From assembly GCA_010014835.2 (NCBI GenBank), contig JAAAKB020000008.1:4338742-4384772 (forward strand): a stretch of DNA of 46,031 bases. Direction: 5' to 3'. Below the pieces are notes generated by a model. The model was not told the origin of the DNA and made no database searches. It saw only the letters and a program-made list of their open reading frames with translations. Source of the stretch: Apostichopus leukothele (Eukaryota > Echinodermata > Holothuroidea > Aspidochirotida > Stichopodidae). The translations under genes were made by a program, and so were the position numbers. Of this stretch, positions 23,146 to 37,100 are shown piece after piece; within the stretch, counting starts at the first letter, position 1; each line of letters begins with the position of its first letter.

Positions 23146-25139
23146 CTTAATCCTTGGTCTGGTTCACCATATTCATCCACATACGGAGGGATGTATGAAC
23201 AGCTGTTGTTCTTAGAAGCTATTAGCAGCAATTGACACTCTCGTACTCTGTAAATGAGAGAGACACTATGAAGTCATGAAAGCAATAGAGTTTATTAATC
23301 ATTCTATTGAGAGAATGAACTACTGTAGTATTCATGTGGAGAACGATGTATCAATGAATGAAATACCTCAAGAAGATCCCTGTGCCTTCATTGCACTTGA
23401 TGGCATGGGCCGAGCAAGCCCCCAATGTCTCCCCATCTATCTCCACCTGACAACAGTAACTCTGAGAACAGACAACCGTCCCACAAATCAGACACAGGGC
23501 TGGTGCTCTCCCCTCACTTTGGGTCACGCCACCTTTGGGACACCTGATAAGAGAATGCAAAGGTGTGTAGTTATTTCATTTCAATCGTTTATATTTAATT
23601 CATCAAAACATATCATGTCGAGTAAACAGACAGTCACATCTATATCACATGATATAAATGATTCATGACTTCAGTAATCTTCAGTAATCCACATTATTAG
23701 TCATGACAGTCAAATCTTCCTTAATTCACATAAGCTATTGAAGTCCTCTTCATTTAATTAAAAGAGATTACTTAAGTCAATTTTTTAACAGGATGGATGG
23801 TATAAGCAGTGAATTTGAACAGTGAGATGACTTACACATACAGGGACCTGTCATTCATTAAATCCATGTAATCCTCTGGTAGATTGATCAATTGGTTAAT
23901 CCTAAGAGGAAAGTGTCTGTGGATAAACAAAACAAGAATCCCACTGTATCTATGTGTTTGATTTCAATGATGACATCAAATAAAGCAACACTTCATTGAG
24001 ATGTGTCTAATCTCACTGGTTCTTCTGTAGTGGATCTCTGATACATAATAATTAATTCTATTATCACCTTCAGAGATTTGGTGTGGACAATGACCCTCAA
24101 AACAGATTCTCTTGCAAACTTCTGCTTATGAAGTATTCCTCATAACAAATGAAAGTCAGTATTTTCACTGTCGTTAAATTTCTCTCTAATCTCTACTGGA
24201 CCCTTTGATGTAGCAGCTGTACTGGAATCAGTGGTAGATGTTTCAAGGTGCTGCAGATAATAAAACCACATAGCAATTACCTTAATTGTTTGGCTGGTTC
24301 TTTGATAGATGGCTTACTACACAGACCATGGATCAATTCCTTCATCACTGGATTAGAATCAAAATTTAGTATCTCAGAGATATCCAGAGGTAGTGCCAAG
24401 TACCGGCACAACAACTCAAACTCTCCTTCGGCAACAACTGGAAGAAAAGGAACGAGTTGGTTACTTGTATGAAAATGAAAGATTACTGTATACTGGATTA
24501 ATTGTGATAAAGCCTAGTTTATATACTGCCCTATTATCATATAAACCAGATGAGGGGTTGGAAATCACTTCTCTGATTCTAATACAGTGTAAGTAAAGTA
24601 GTTACACAGCAGTTACTTCTCTAAGTTTAAATGATACCCTTGGCACACCTTATGATTTTCCTTGTGTATATCCATTTATTCCCAAAATACTTTTAAAATT
24701 ATTAATATACTACCACAATACATTGAAAAGCTGAGGATATTGAAACAAGGAAGTAAAATAGTTTTATTGATGTCCTTTGATAGGACAGGATATATTGTAT
24801 ACCAACAAATCACTGGATAAGTTTGTTACTTTTAATGCTTTAATTGGTAGAAAACTTACTCACTGAATACAACTAAATGATCAGTATTTGTGCTACTTCC
24901 GATGAAATCAAACTTCCTTAGGTAATGAGCCAATAGCATATGACAAAAACCAGAACTGACATCTACTATCAGAAAAGAACGGAATGAAATTGTACTTACC
25001 TTGTTCAAACTCCACAGGATGAGGAACCGATGACTGAAAATGAAAATAAAGAGCACTCCATCTTAAAAATGGTAACGATGCTTGTTTCAGATGATTCTGA
25101 ATGGTCCAGGCTTTGGGAGCACACGATGGTTGGTTGTCC
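23146..25139 (-). CDS. UBR1/2: UBR exons 32-36 in window: C-terminal cap with Cys/His cluster
   Basis: Exons 25000-25139, 24281-24437, 23836-23916, 23367-23543 and 23146-23247. They read LPFLRWSALYFHFQSSVPHP, FELLCRYLALPLDISEIL, INQLINLPEDYMDLMND, PALCLICGTVVCSQSYCCQV, LGACSAHAIKCNEGTGIFLR, VRECQLLLIASKNNSC and YVDEYGEPDQGLR. The CLICG---CSQSYCCQ and GAC--H---C blocks are the zinc-binding C-terminal signature of UBR1/UBR2. The last exon ends with two bases of a split codon after GLR, where human proteins continue RGNPLHL for about 45 residues. That final exon is not in the visible sequence. Confidence 0.95.
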
Positions 25140-28100
25140 CTGTTAGAGAAAAAGAAACATTCATTGTATTGTATTTAAGTAATGCATAAATGCAAAAGGC
25201 ATACATGTCTTGTAGGACAGTAGGCTACTTGAGAGGAATGAAGTCTAGAATGGATGAATACAAAGTAGAAAATGCATTCATACCAATGTTTTTATAGATA
25301 TGCTTAATTAATTAACATAGATAAGTCATTTAATCTAACAATGATGAAATCAGAAGAACACACTTCATTGATATCTTTATATAATATCATTCATGTCGTT
25401 TAATCACATGACTTCAATCAAAAGATATCTTCATTAACTTTGATATTTCATTTAATCTAACTATGTTTAATGTACAGCTAAATATCTTTGAGTTAAATGG
25501 ATACAACCTTTAATCAAATACCAAGTGCTGTCAAAACAAAGCTTAACTCTCTTTATCATTGAACATCAATATGGCATTTAATCTAACAGCATCATTCATG
25601 CAACCAATGTCTGGTTTAAATTGGATATAAAACATACTTGGCAAGTTGATTTAACTGAAAGTAAACATCAGCAAGATTCTGGTCACCAGCTAGCATCCCA
25701 TCATCTTCATCCATACTCTCAGCTGTATCTGCAAAATACAACATCAAAACAAACTCACAGTAATGCTGTGGCTGAAAATACACGTAAACTTTGAATCAAG
25801 TACTATTTCATGCAGTGAAGGTACCGATGCACAGACATAACGTCTGGTACAGAGAAGGTACTGATGTAATGACAGAACGTGTGGTAAAGAGAAGGTTGGA
25901 CACCTAGCGATTAAGTGAGTAGGATGTATCTGCCATTGGTAAATAGGAGATATTAAGCATTATTAGGAACTATCAGATCATCCATTAGAGGGTCATCCAT
26001 CTTTAAATCATTATTACAGTCTTACAGTCACTTATAGAAACTACCTAGTCTAAGAGTCATGTTCATCAAGGTACAGAATAACAAAGAAGCATTGACAGCG
26101 TTAATCATCAAATGAAATTACCTTCAATATCGCTTGACAGTAAGATCTGTACCAGGTGGATGGTGAAGCAAAGTTTCAAGAGGTAAAGATTCAAGACTGA
26201 TCCTGATAACATCAGAGTACTTCCTATCTTCCATTTTCCCTTCTGATAAAGAGCTGAGTATGCAGATGAAAGACTCACCTATGGTAAACAACCAGGTATT
26301 AATTAGAATACTGTTTATTTTGTATGCAATCACATGCAGTATAACCATGTAATTAGTATGCTATTTATTTTGTATGGAATCACATGCAGTATAACCATCT
26401 AATTAGAATGTTATTTATTTTGTATGGAATCATGTGCAATATAACCATGTAATTAGAATGCTATTTATTTTGTATGGAATCACATCTAGTATAACCATGT
26501 ATTTAGAATGTTATTTATATTGTATGGAATCACATGCAGTTTAACCATGTCATTTAATTCAATGGAATACTTAGCAGCAACTTCACTTACACATTTGGAA
26601 AGATGTTTCGTTCTGATGGGGGAAACATGAAATTCTGATAGATTTAAAACATGGGCTTATTACAAAAGGAATTATTCATTAATTTAAATTCAGATGTCTT
26701 ACCTTGAAACTCATAGGATCCCTTAACATTTGTCATATTTGACACTTTAAAGCAAGATGATTGCCATACAAATGACAATCAATCAATGGTAAATCATGGC
26801 CACAATGTAATGAGGTTTGAGGCAATTAAGAATCAGTAACTACTAATTGTTTTTCATTTTTACTGAAAAACTTACTTACTGAAGTATTTCACTGGATCAA
26901 AGTTCAAAATATGTTTCATCAACATTAAATGACACTAGTTAATCTCAATTATGTTATGTCCAGCGAGAGATTTTAACAGAATTGTCTGGTTGAATACATC
27001 TGATACATTGAAATCATACAATCTTACCATTAGAGTAAACATATCGATTTCTAATATAGATGGTGTAGAACCAAGAGTGAAGGTGTCATCTTTATCAAAA
27101 ACTGTGAATGAAATAAGAAGACACAACACATTTTATTAACTTTTCTTCCTATATCCTCATGTTGCAGGCTTCAATGTTTTTTTCCTTCCATATTAATTTA
27201 CAAATTAGAAGGACAATTTTGTTTTACAAAATATAGATGCAACAGTTGCCCTTGTGACATGTTCTGAAGGTCAACCTTCAAACATCATTTTGCCTCTCAA
27301 TGTCATATGTTTTCTTTAGTCTTTAGATTTACTTAAGCAATGCATATCTGCTTGTACACTAACCTTCATATTCAGTTTCCAGTTTAGTCCATGCATAATG
27401 AATCTTACAATACAAGGTACATTACTATAAACATGCAAGCTACTGATGAAATTAAAGTGTTTCAATAAGACATTCTGCAACAGTTGGTGATTATAATTCA
27501 TGTGTACAATGCAGGTTATTTTAAGAACATAGGAAGATAACCCAGACACGCCTGGAGTAACCTTTGAATCTGATCACAAAAAAACACTTTTCATAAGAAA
27601 CTGAACAAAAATTTTACCTGATAAAAGTCTGAGGACATATTTCTGTATATGTGCAGCATTTGAAAACCAGGAGCTCAGTATTGCATGCCTGACCAAACTT
27701 CTTAACGTGTCACACTGGAATGAAATGAGGAAATATGAAGGATTCATGCTACTACAACGAATGTATTAACAAAGAGAGTAAACATTGGGAGCAGCTTCAA
27801 TGACACAAGACCAGATGAAATGTTTGGAAGAATATATGTAATATTCATTTCATTGCTATTTCAAAAAGTCATTTTCCTGATTCCCATTGGCTTCTACTCT
27901 CCATTCAGTATGCCATACTTGACCTTACTCAGTTATCGTAATGATGACAGAAACTAAAGCTTCACCAGTTCCACTATGATTATATAGGTTCAGAAATGAA
28001 CAGTTTCTACCTGCTCTTAGAGGGATGCAAAACAAAGTGCATTGCATTCCCGAATATTACACTAAATGTCAAGAAACACAAGGTCCACACCAGTTAGTTT

Positions 28101-31100
28101 AAGCTATAAGAAATGGCTGCCATGGAAATATCATAAGCCCACATATGAGTTTACATATTCCAGTTTGGTTTGGGTATCATATCTTGTGTATGACACACAA
28201 GAGTTACAGAGGCTTCATGAAGCAGAATGGAATATTTATTATTTTCCTCACAAGCGTCACATTCTACACTAATCCGTCTGAGATTTTTGTAAGAGATATA
28301 AGACGATATCATTATTTATGTAAACAGAATTCCGCTTTTCTGTGCTAAAACGTCTGGTTTTGAAACTCTGTGATTAATGCATCATCCAATAAACCCTTTA
28401 GCAATTATTTCAGGAATAAAATCCTCTCATTACATAATCAAATATCCTAGTTTTGCAAATTGAGAATACAGTATACAAGTACACTGAAGCCCTTCATTAA
28501 GTTTGTCCACACAACATAGATCTATTTACCTGTCTGCTAGGAAGAGAACCAAACAATGGCTTGTTTTCCACCCTCAGCATAATTTCTGTAAACAAAAAAA
28601 AAGATTGGAAAACAAGGAAAATAAGAACCAAACGGCTGACAAGTGATAGTTTTGTCTAATTATAGAATGTTTATATATAACTAGATACTTTCCTTCATAA
28701 GTGTATATCAATTAAACTGTTTTCTCGGTTAAGCATTGTTGTTGTTACCTGTACTTTGTATGGTGTAAGCACACACATTCCAGGACAGTAGCGGTATCCT
28801 CTCATTATCTGAATCGGGCATCACTCTCAGCCCAATCTAAAACAAAAGAGAAATGTGATACATATATTTATATATAAACTCACTTCAACAGCCATGTCTT
28901 TATGTTACTCTCTCATGCATTGTCCACTGTTGTGTACTTCCAATTATCTTGTTATTGTTAACAAGGCTGTTTCTTTGTTGTTTACAATGTCATAGCTATG
29001 ATGCAATTAATGAGGTAATATCTCTAGATTGCTACTAGCTTGATTTTCATTTATGTTACTCCATTATGGTAACTAGTTCCAATAGACAAAGTGAAAAGAA
29101 CACCAAGGTGAAATTTACAAAACTGACATTGTATTGCAACAATACTATTACTTGAGGCTATATATTGGAATCCGAAATATTCAATCATTTAATCACTTCT
29201 TACATGTTTTATATCTAAATCCTGGTATGAGACATGCCAAATCTCTTGACATTTCCACTAACTTACAGTATACGCTGCTTGTGAGAAGGTTTTCAACATC
29301 TCCTGCAGGGTCCCAGATATTGAATCACTATTGAAAAGAACAAAAAAGAACAGAAGAGATGAAAGAATTGAACAGCAGAGGTAACTATCATGAATTAATC
29401 TTCAATGCCTGTCATAAAATATGAAAGAGTACCCACATTGCTGACTTGCACCAATCCAGCTGCTAAAGCTAACCTGTAACCTATTCAAGGGAAGTTTTAT
29501 CATAATTTACAGCTACTAGAATAAACATTCAAAGTACATGTATACCTGTCCTCTAAGAAACCCCAAAATTAGTGTGAGTCAAAGCTACAAAGAGGTATAT
29601 GAACGTCACTGTAAGAAAGGGGATTTATACTGGCTTGAATGTTCACCAATGGTGCCTGTTAACTTTGGCAACAAATGCTGCTTTTGCAAGCTTAGAAGCT
29701 GAGACACTGACACATAGTGTGGTTCAATACCTGCACGGTTTCTTGATAACCTAGAAACTGACACATAGTGTGGTTCAATAACTGCATGGTTTCTTGATAA
29801 CCTAGAAACTGACACACTGTGTGGTTCAATACCTGCACGGTTTCTTGATAACCTAGAAACTGACACATAGTGTGGTTCAATACCTGCACGGTTTCTTGAT
29901 GGAGAACAGCTTGAAGAAATCAGGAGACAAATGCTCATCCCACACAGAACTTGGACATAGAAGGGTTGGAAAGCAAGATAGCATAGGAGGGTCTGTAAAT
30001 AGATATGTAAATAGATACTTTATAATGCACCGGCAAAAATAAAAACAAATGCAAAGGTACATCAAGTATGCCTCTCAACACTTCAAAGCATTTTTTTGTA
30101 CCACTAAATAGCTAGACATCAAGGGTGTCAACAGCATAGCTGAGATGACCACTAAGCCCAATCCACAATGTCTGATATGTCTCAGTAGCAGTTATAAATA
30201 GGGAGACAGAATTAGATCAATATTAACACAAGACTACCAATATTGTAAAGCCTGTGTCTATTCATAAAAGTTTCACTCTTTTCTTGACAACCTGTTAATA
30301 AATACACAAATTTTAAAGACATTCGGACAATTTTCTTAAACATATTGAAACAATGTCTTAGTTTAGTTAAAATTAATTCAGTTAGTACCTTTAGTCTCAA
30401 TTCATACAAAATTTGCCCAAAAGAAAGACATTTACAAGTGATGGTTGTATGGCTTGCAGCAGTGGTATGACACAGGTAGCTGTAAGCACACGCCTGTTCT
30501 TAGCAAATTAAATAGCAGCACACCTCTCCGTTAATCTCAAAATTAGTATTCACCACAGCATTTTTAATATGGCAATTGTAAGAATGCATTTTTTGCTATT
30601 TGGATAGAATTGTAAATTTTTTTGCAAGTATGTTAGGCTTATCAAATAGAAGAGTTACATATCAGCCCTTGGGAAATTTCAGCAACTGCATAGACAAAAC
30701 AGTGTCATTCAAACCCTATTTACCGGAATTGCTGTGTGATGATAGGAAATCGATAACCATCAGAGGCTAGACCAAAACAAAATCATAGCAGAGATAACTG
30801 CTGTAACTAGACTTACCTACAGAGTCTCCTTCCGGGTCAACTTCAGTCATTTCAACCTCTTGAGCCGAAGTTCCCTCTGAGTGTGCCCTCTTTCTCTCAC
30901 CTGATGATGAGGATGAAGAGGAGGAGGAGGAGGAGGAGGAGGTGGCTGCATCTACCTTAGACTCCTTACTGGCTTTGATTTCATCTAGCTTCTGTTTCAC
31001 AGTCCTTTGAACACTTAGTGTAGCACTCAGAGATAACAGCCACTCTTCCATGTTTGGAATGGAGCTAACAGAATCAACATGAAGGAATACAATTAATGAT

Positions 31101-34100
31101 ACATTGTTAAGTAACCGGAGCTAACAGAATCAACATATAGGAATACAATTAATGATACATTGTTAAGTAACCGGAGCTAACAGAATCAAAATATAGGAAT
31201 ACAATTAATGATACATTGTTAAGTAACCGGAGCTAACAGAATCAATATATAGGAATACAATTAATGATACATTGTTAAGTAACCGTTGCATTCAACCAGT
31301 CCACTGAGTAGAACTTCTATGTTACGGAAGTACAAACAGAAGCGGATCTCAGACCTACATAACAGCTGAAAACAATACAGTTACTACTGAATAGCAACAG
31401 TAACCTTACCAGCATAGCCAACGTCTGAACTGAGATCATATTCTCTCAATCAGACCAATGGTAACTCACAGATGTTACTTATAGACAGAGGATTTAATTG
31501 TTTCAAATATCAAACACAATTTGCAGTTTATATGCAAGTATAACTTTGACTAATTTTGAGTGGCAATGACAGAACACACACGAAAGACTTAAATTTATTT
31601 ATTTTTTTACTCAGAGAGGATATGCCACTTACTCTGATGGATTGCTGTCATCGATGGCTAAAGGAGGCAAAATTGGAAGCACTGTATTACTCAGTGTTTC
31701 ACAAAGAGGGCACAGAAATTGATTCTTGCTGATGTCATAATTTAACTCCCCTCTGAATCGAGTTACCCTTCGCCTCTCACGATGAACCAGGGTTTCAAAG
31801 AATCTAGTGTAATAGAAGAGACAAAACATTCATATTTCAAAATTTGCGATACGCACAGACCTCCACTTACACTAAGTTATTGTTTGTAGCTGTAAACTAT
31901 GAGTAATATTCACAATGAGCTTTATACACAATTATTTAGGGCTTCATATTACAGCAAAATATGTAATAAAGGCCAGTCAGAAAGATAGAAACAAACTTAA
32001 GTGTCATTTTTTTTAATCACAGTAATAAAAAGTATAGACAGTTATTTACAACTAGCACAGAGAACCTTTCACATAATCTGAACTACATCTACATATGTAT
32101 ATCTACCATCTTTCTTGGATTGCAGTTTCTACAAGCTGCATGATTTGCTTTCTTTCAGCAAATTTGTTTTGTGCAAGAAATGTACAAGTATTTTGGCCAA
32201 GTACTGCCCAGTTTCCATGAACTGTTATGGCAAAGTCTACCAAAAATGCTTGCAAATGCAGTGAAATTCAAGACAGCATTCGTCCCAGTGGTTATTCATA
32301 TTGTCCACAGTTCAAATGACAGGTCTAGAAAGAAGTACTTGGGTTATATTTCTTTATCGTTTACATTGAATACAAACAAATATCTACTAATCTGAGTAAC
32401 TCCACACATACCAAGTTACTGGATACTTGATATACTAAATCACACAATGAGAAATCCATTAGTAAACTTCAGGTCTGGCTTACTTTGCATTGTATGAAAA
32501 CCATCAACTTTTCCTAAGGGCATCATACAAAACACAGCAGCTTATTCAACCCAGGACCATAAAAACCACAAGGAATATTCAAACTGTCTTGTACCTTTGA
32601 AAGTTAACAGAATCGTTTCTGAAAGCAGCTACTTAGCTAGATATACACATACATTACACTAACTGTGTAAAATCAATGGTTAATTTGAAACTCTATTTGA
32701 CAATACCACTGTCAGTAAAGTAATTCCTAAGCTGACAAGAAGCTTGCTCTTACCAGGGACAACTTACCCTTGCCAGCATGCGGCATGCATAACATGTCCA
32801 CAAGTTCTTGCATGAACACCATAAAACACATCCCATCCATTAAACAATGGCTCAAAAGAATCCAGGACTAGGAAAAGTAATTGAAAACAATGATAAATTA
32901 ATGACAAAGAATCAAGCATCAATGATACAGTTATGTGCAAATTGTACTGTAAGATACTAGGAGGCTATAAAATACACCCTGTCACTTTCATTGTACAACA
33001 AGGTTACCAGTAAAGAGCTGTCTCTACACCAACTGTATCTCTTCCACACCCACCACATATATCAGTACGATAATTAAGCAGCATGTTCCACCTTTATATT
33101 TGCCCTTACATTACTGCACTGCCCATGCATTACTGAAAGTGGTAACTGCACTGCCCATACAATACTGAATGTGGTTACATCACTGCCCATACAATACTAA
33201 ATGTGGTTACATCACTGCCCATGCAATACTGAATGTGGTTACATCACTGCCCATACATTACTGAAAGTGGTAACTGCACTGCCCATATAATACTGAAAGT
33301 GATAATATCACTGCCCATGCAATACTAAATGTGGTTACATCACTGCCCATACAATACTAATTGTGGTAACTGCACTTCCCATGCAATACTGAATGTGGTT
33401 ACATCACTGCCCATAGATCAGATAGAGTGGATTTGACAATCATTTTAAAGGCAATATAAAATCAATAAGTATCTCATGTGATTAACCCACTAATCTCACT
33501 CCCACATTATTTCATGACTTGGTAAATTAAGATGATGCAGAAGCAAGTTTACTTACCAGATGTAGGGACATATTTTTCTCTTGAATTGGACAGCACAGAA
33601 GACCTAAAAAGCAAACATACAAGAAGACTAACTAATGAGCATTTTTTTTTTTTTTTTATAGATAAAGGCACAATGTCATGATAAATATAAGAGCACATGG
33701 GTTTATTCTCTGCAGCATGCCATTCAATAAGTAGTCAAAATCATGACATTTAACATGTGCAACTAGTTATACCAATACAAACTATAATACTGTCATGTTG
33801 CAAGAAAAGCCGACAAAAACAGATTGAGGGCAAATATAAGTCCCTAAAATGAATTGTCTATCATCCTACTTGGAACTGTATTTAAAGACCTGAGTTGCTG
33901 GTTATGTTTACAGTGTAACTTCTCTAGTCTTCTATTACATTTGAACATAATTAAACTGTTTGTTTGTAACACATATGTCACAAGAGATTATTAAAACTGT
34001 CAAAATACATAACCATTGAAACCAAGTAACAACACTCCAACCTAGACCTGCCTCATGCTGGTTGCATATGTACACAGCTTATCCTTGTTTGGATAATGAA

Positions 34101-37100
34101 TCAGGGTTCCAGATGTTATTGTAAAAACATGTTAAGGTTTGATAACTATCTAATTGCATCTTTTCTGGCTGAAAGAAACACCTGCTTGAGTTTGTATAGT
34201 ATATTACCATTGGAACTTGATTAACTTGGATCTGATGTGAAGTGGAATATTGTTACAAACCATGATAAGTTAAAGACTTCCTGAAGGTGTAACTGACTTG
34301 AAGAGAAGGATATCAAATCAAACTTATAGGTAAACTAGAAACATTTTTGTTCACCTTTGTACGAATGTTGAGTACACCATGGCCTTGCCGGAGAAGGATA
34401 TCCGCTCCTCTTCTTGACATAGAATACATGTGACCGTCTGTGGTTCGATAAACATGCTGGGACTCTTATTGGGTCCTACGGCACGGAGTGTCACGGTTGC
34501 TGACTTCCCTGATCCATCCCCCTCTCTGAAGAAAATGATAAAATAGATTGGCAACATACTCAGTCAAAAACAACGAGGCATGTATTAATATGATGAAATG
34601 TCTCAATACTATACGCAAAATACACTGCATAAGAAAAACCAGCCATGTTACCCTCTCACTTCGAAGTCATGTTCATGACTTAACCTGAAATACAATTTGA
34701 AATTACAAAAATACAAATTTCATCAGTCAAGAAATGGTCCAAACAGCCATCACGTAAGAACAACTACCTGTTCTGAGGAAATTGATTAACACACTTTGAT
34801 AAATGAATGCATTGACTAGGGTTCAACTTACACAACATCCATACTTGAAATTGATAAATGAATGCATTGACTAGGGTTCAACTTACACTACATCCATACT
34901 TGAAATTGATAAATGAATGCATTGACTAGGGTTCAACTTACACTACATCCATACTTGAAATGGAGCCTGCCCTGCCTCTCCCTTCATCATCGTCATCATC
35001 ATCGGTAGCCTCAAATAGTTCTGGATTGACTCGGATGAAACTCTTCTGCATGGCAGACATCTGGGCCATTAAATGCTCTCGTCTCCTCTGAGCCAGTTCT
35101 GCCTTCCTCTTTTTCTCTTCTTGCTCTTTGACTGTATCTTTAGGTTCCTTCTCTTCTAAAGGAACTGCAAAATCCCTGTGCAGAGGTAACGTTCCTTTCT
35201 GTCTTTGAATGTCATCAAATTTCTGCAATTTAAAGATCAAGTAGAAACTAACTTCTTCATTCAATCAATTGCTATTATTTATTTATTTATATTTATTTAT
35301 GAACAGCACAAAAGCATTCCACCTTGAACAGTACAGTATTAATTTCCTGAAAACTGTTAATGCTTGGTGGACACTTTTGTAGATACCGACTTGGATACAC
35401 CTACGAACTACAGTAACAAAGAGTAGCAGGAATTTCTCTGAATATTAAAATGTTGAAATACACCCATTGCAATGTAATCAACATTTACATGCATATACAT
35501 ACCTTTACCTTGATTCACTCACTCACAAACTTACCAATCAAGACACATAAACCGATGTTTATTTCTGTTGCAAATCAAAACTTTGCCACTGATTTGAAAT
35601 ACCCTAAATGGAAAATTGCACATCAAGACATTTAAACTGCTGTCATTTTTAAACAAAGGGTGCTTCAAAAACTGAGCAGAAAACAGGCAAAACTTCATGT
35701 TACTTTTTTTATCAAAGTATTTCAAAATGAAAACAACAAATTGAAAACCATGAAATAACAAAGACATCAGAGCAGTATTAAACCAATCTACGACACCACC
35801 GAGTTTAGAAACGGTCCTTTCATAATTTTCATAAATAATTTTGAAAATATTACCTTAAATATCCAAGTTAGTAACTCAGTGCTGGATCTCACTTTAGGGT
35901 TGCCAACCATTTCCTGGAGTAACTTCAACAAACTTTTCTCTCCTGCATGACAAAAATCAATGGAATTTTATGCTATTGTTACCATCACTTCTTAAGGAAA
36001 GCAAAGTTAATATCACAATGGGCTTTTTTGAACTCCCATAATTGTTGTCAAACAATAATGGCAATTATCAACATTTCTCACATCCGAATTGATGTGAACT
36101 TCACTGCACATTTCACACATAATCATCATATAAAATAACTACCACTGTGTTCACCATCTAAACCACACTTCATATTGTAATGATACTGAACAATTAACTC
36201 ACTCATCACAATATTCCTGGCAACCCAGAATAGCAAGATACATTGTGAGTATCTACTTTATTCCAGAAATACAGAGTCAAATTTTTTTGGGAAAAAAATG
36301 GATATGTTTAAGTACATAGTGAGATTCCAGAGGACTCTAAAAACAGAAACTAGCTTCACACTGCTTGAATGAATGTTTAGCTACCAGACTACTTACCCCT
36401 GCTGGCCCTGTCGGTAAACCTGAGGGGTGACGACAATTTCAAGGACCTCTCCTCTTCGAGTAGAGCTATTCCGACCAGGTATAATGTCTGGATGAAATAA
36501 AACCAAGGCAGAATATATATGAAGTAACATGAAAACTGAAGCAAAATGCTAGACTGATGATAATCTCAACAGATTCTTCTCTCTCCATAAATATTTTAGC
36601 AGAACACAGTAAAGTCATGTCATATCAAACCTACTAGTAACTTTAGAAAAAATCGGCTCGAAAATAACGATCTAGACACTTTGGATGGTAGAATGAGAAG
36701 GGCGGTGACCGTAGAAGCCGGTGGTAGAGGGTGCACAGTGTTAAAAGGTTACCAGGCCATTCTAGGCACAGTAGAACGAGAGTGCTAAGGTTGTGGGGAG
36801 ACAGGTAAGCGAGGAACGAAGTAAATACAGATTTCTGAGAGAAGTCCTGTCTCGAGAATCTTTGCTCTTTTTAATTTTTTTTTCTAAGAAATGTAATTCT
36901 TCAAAAATCGCAACGACATATTTAACAGTGAAGTGATAGAATTTTGTTTGGTCAATTTGTGCATTCCAAGACTTCTTGTTAAAAGTCTACAAACCTAAGA
37001 CAACTTAAATGTGTTATGATTGAAACCATTGTGACATAACATTGGTCTGCAAACCTACCTTCTGGAAAAGATTTTCTGACCACAGTCTACCCTTTGAAAC

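Noticed and set aside
23276-23668. 130-codon plus-strand open frame
   Set aside because: It is the antisense shadow of UBR exon 23367-23543, whose minus-strand reading carries the conserved Cys/His signature.
26124-26348. Longest open frame over exon 26122-26278 as the coding frame
   Set aside because: It gives no family match. The other frame yields VSLSSAYSALYQ and IHLVQILLSS, which align with UBR1/UBR2 and fit the phase at both borders.
29606-29938. Repeat protein with four 17-residue units (RNRAGIEPHYVSVSRLS type)
   Set aside because: It is a frame through the 51-bp minisatellite, not the UBR frame, and has no start, partner exon or family support.
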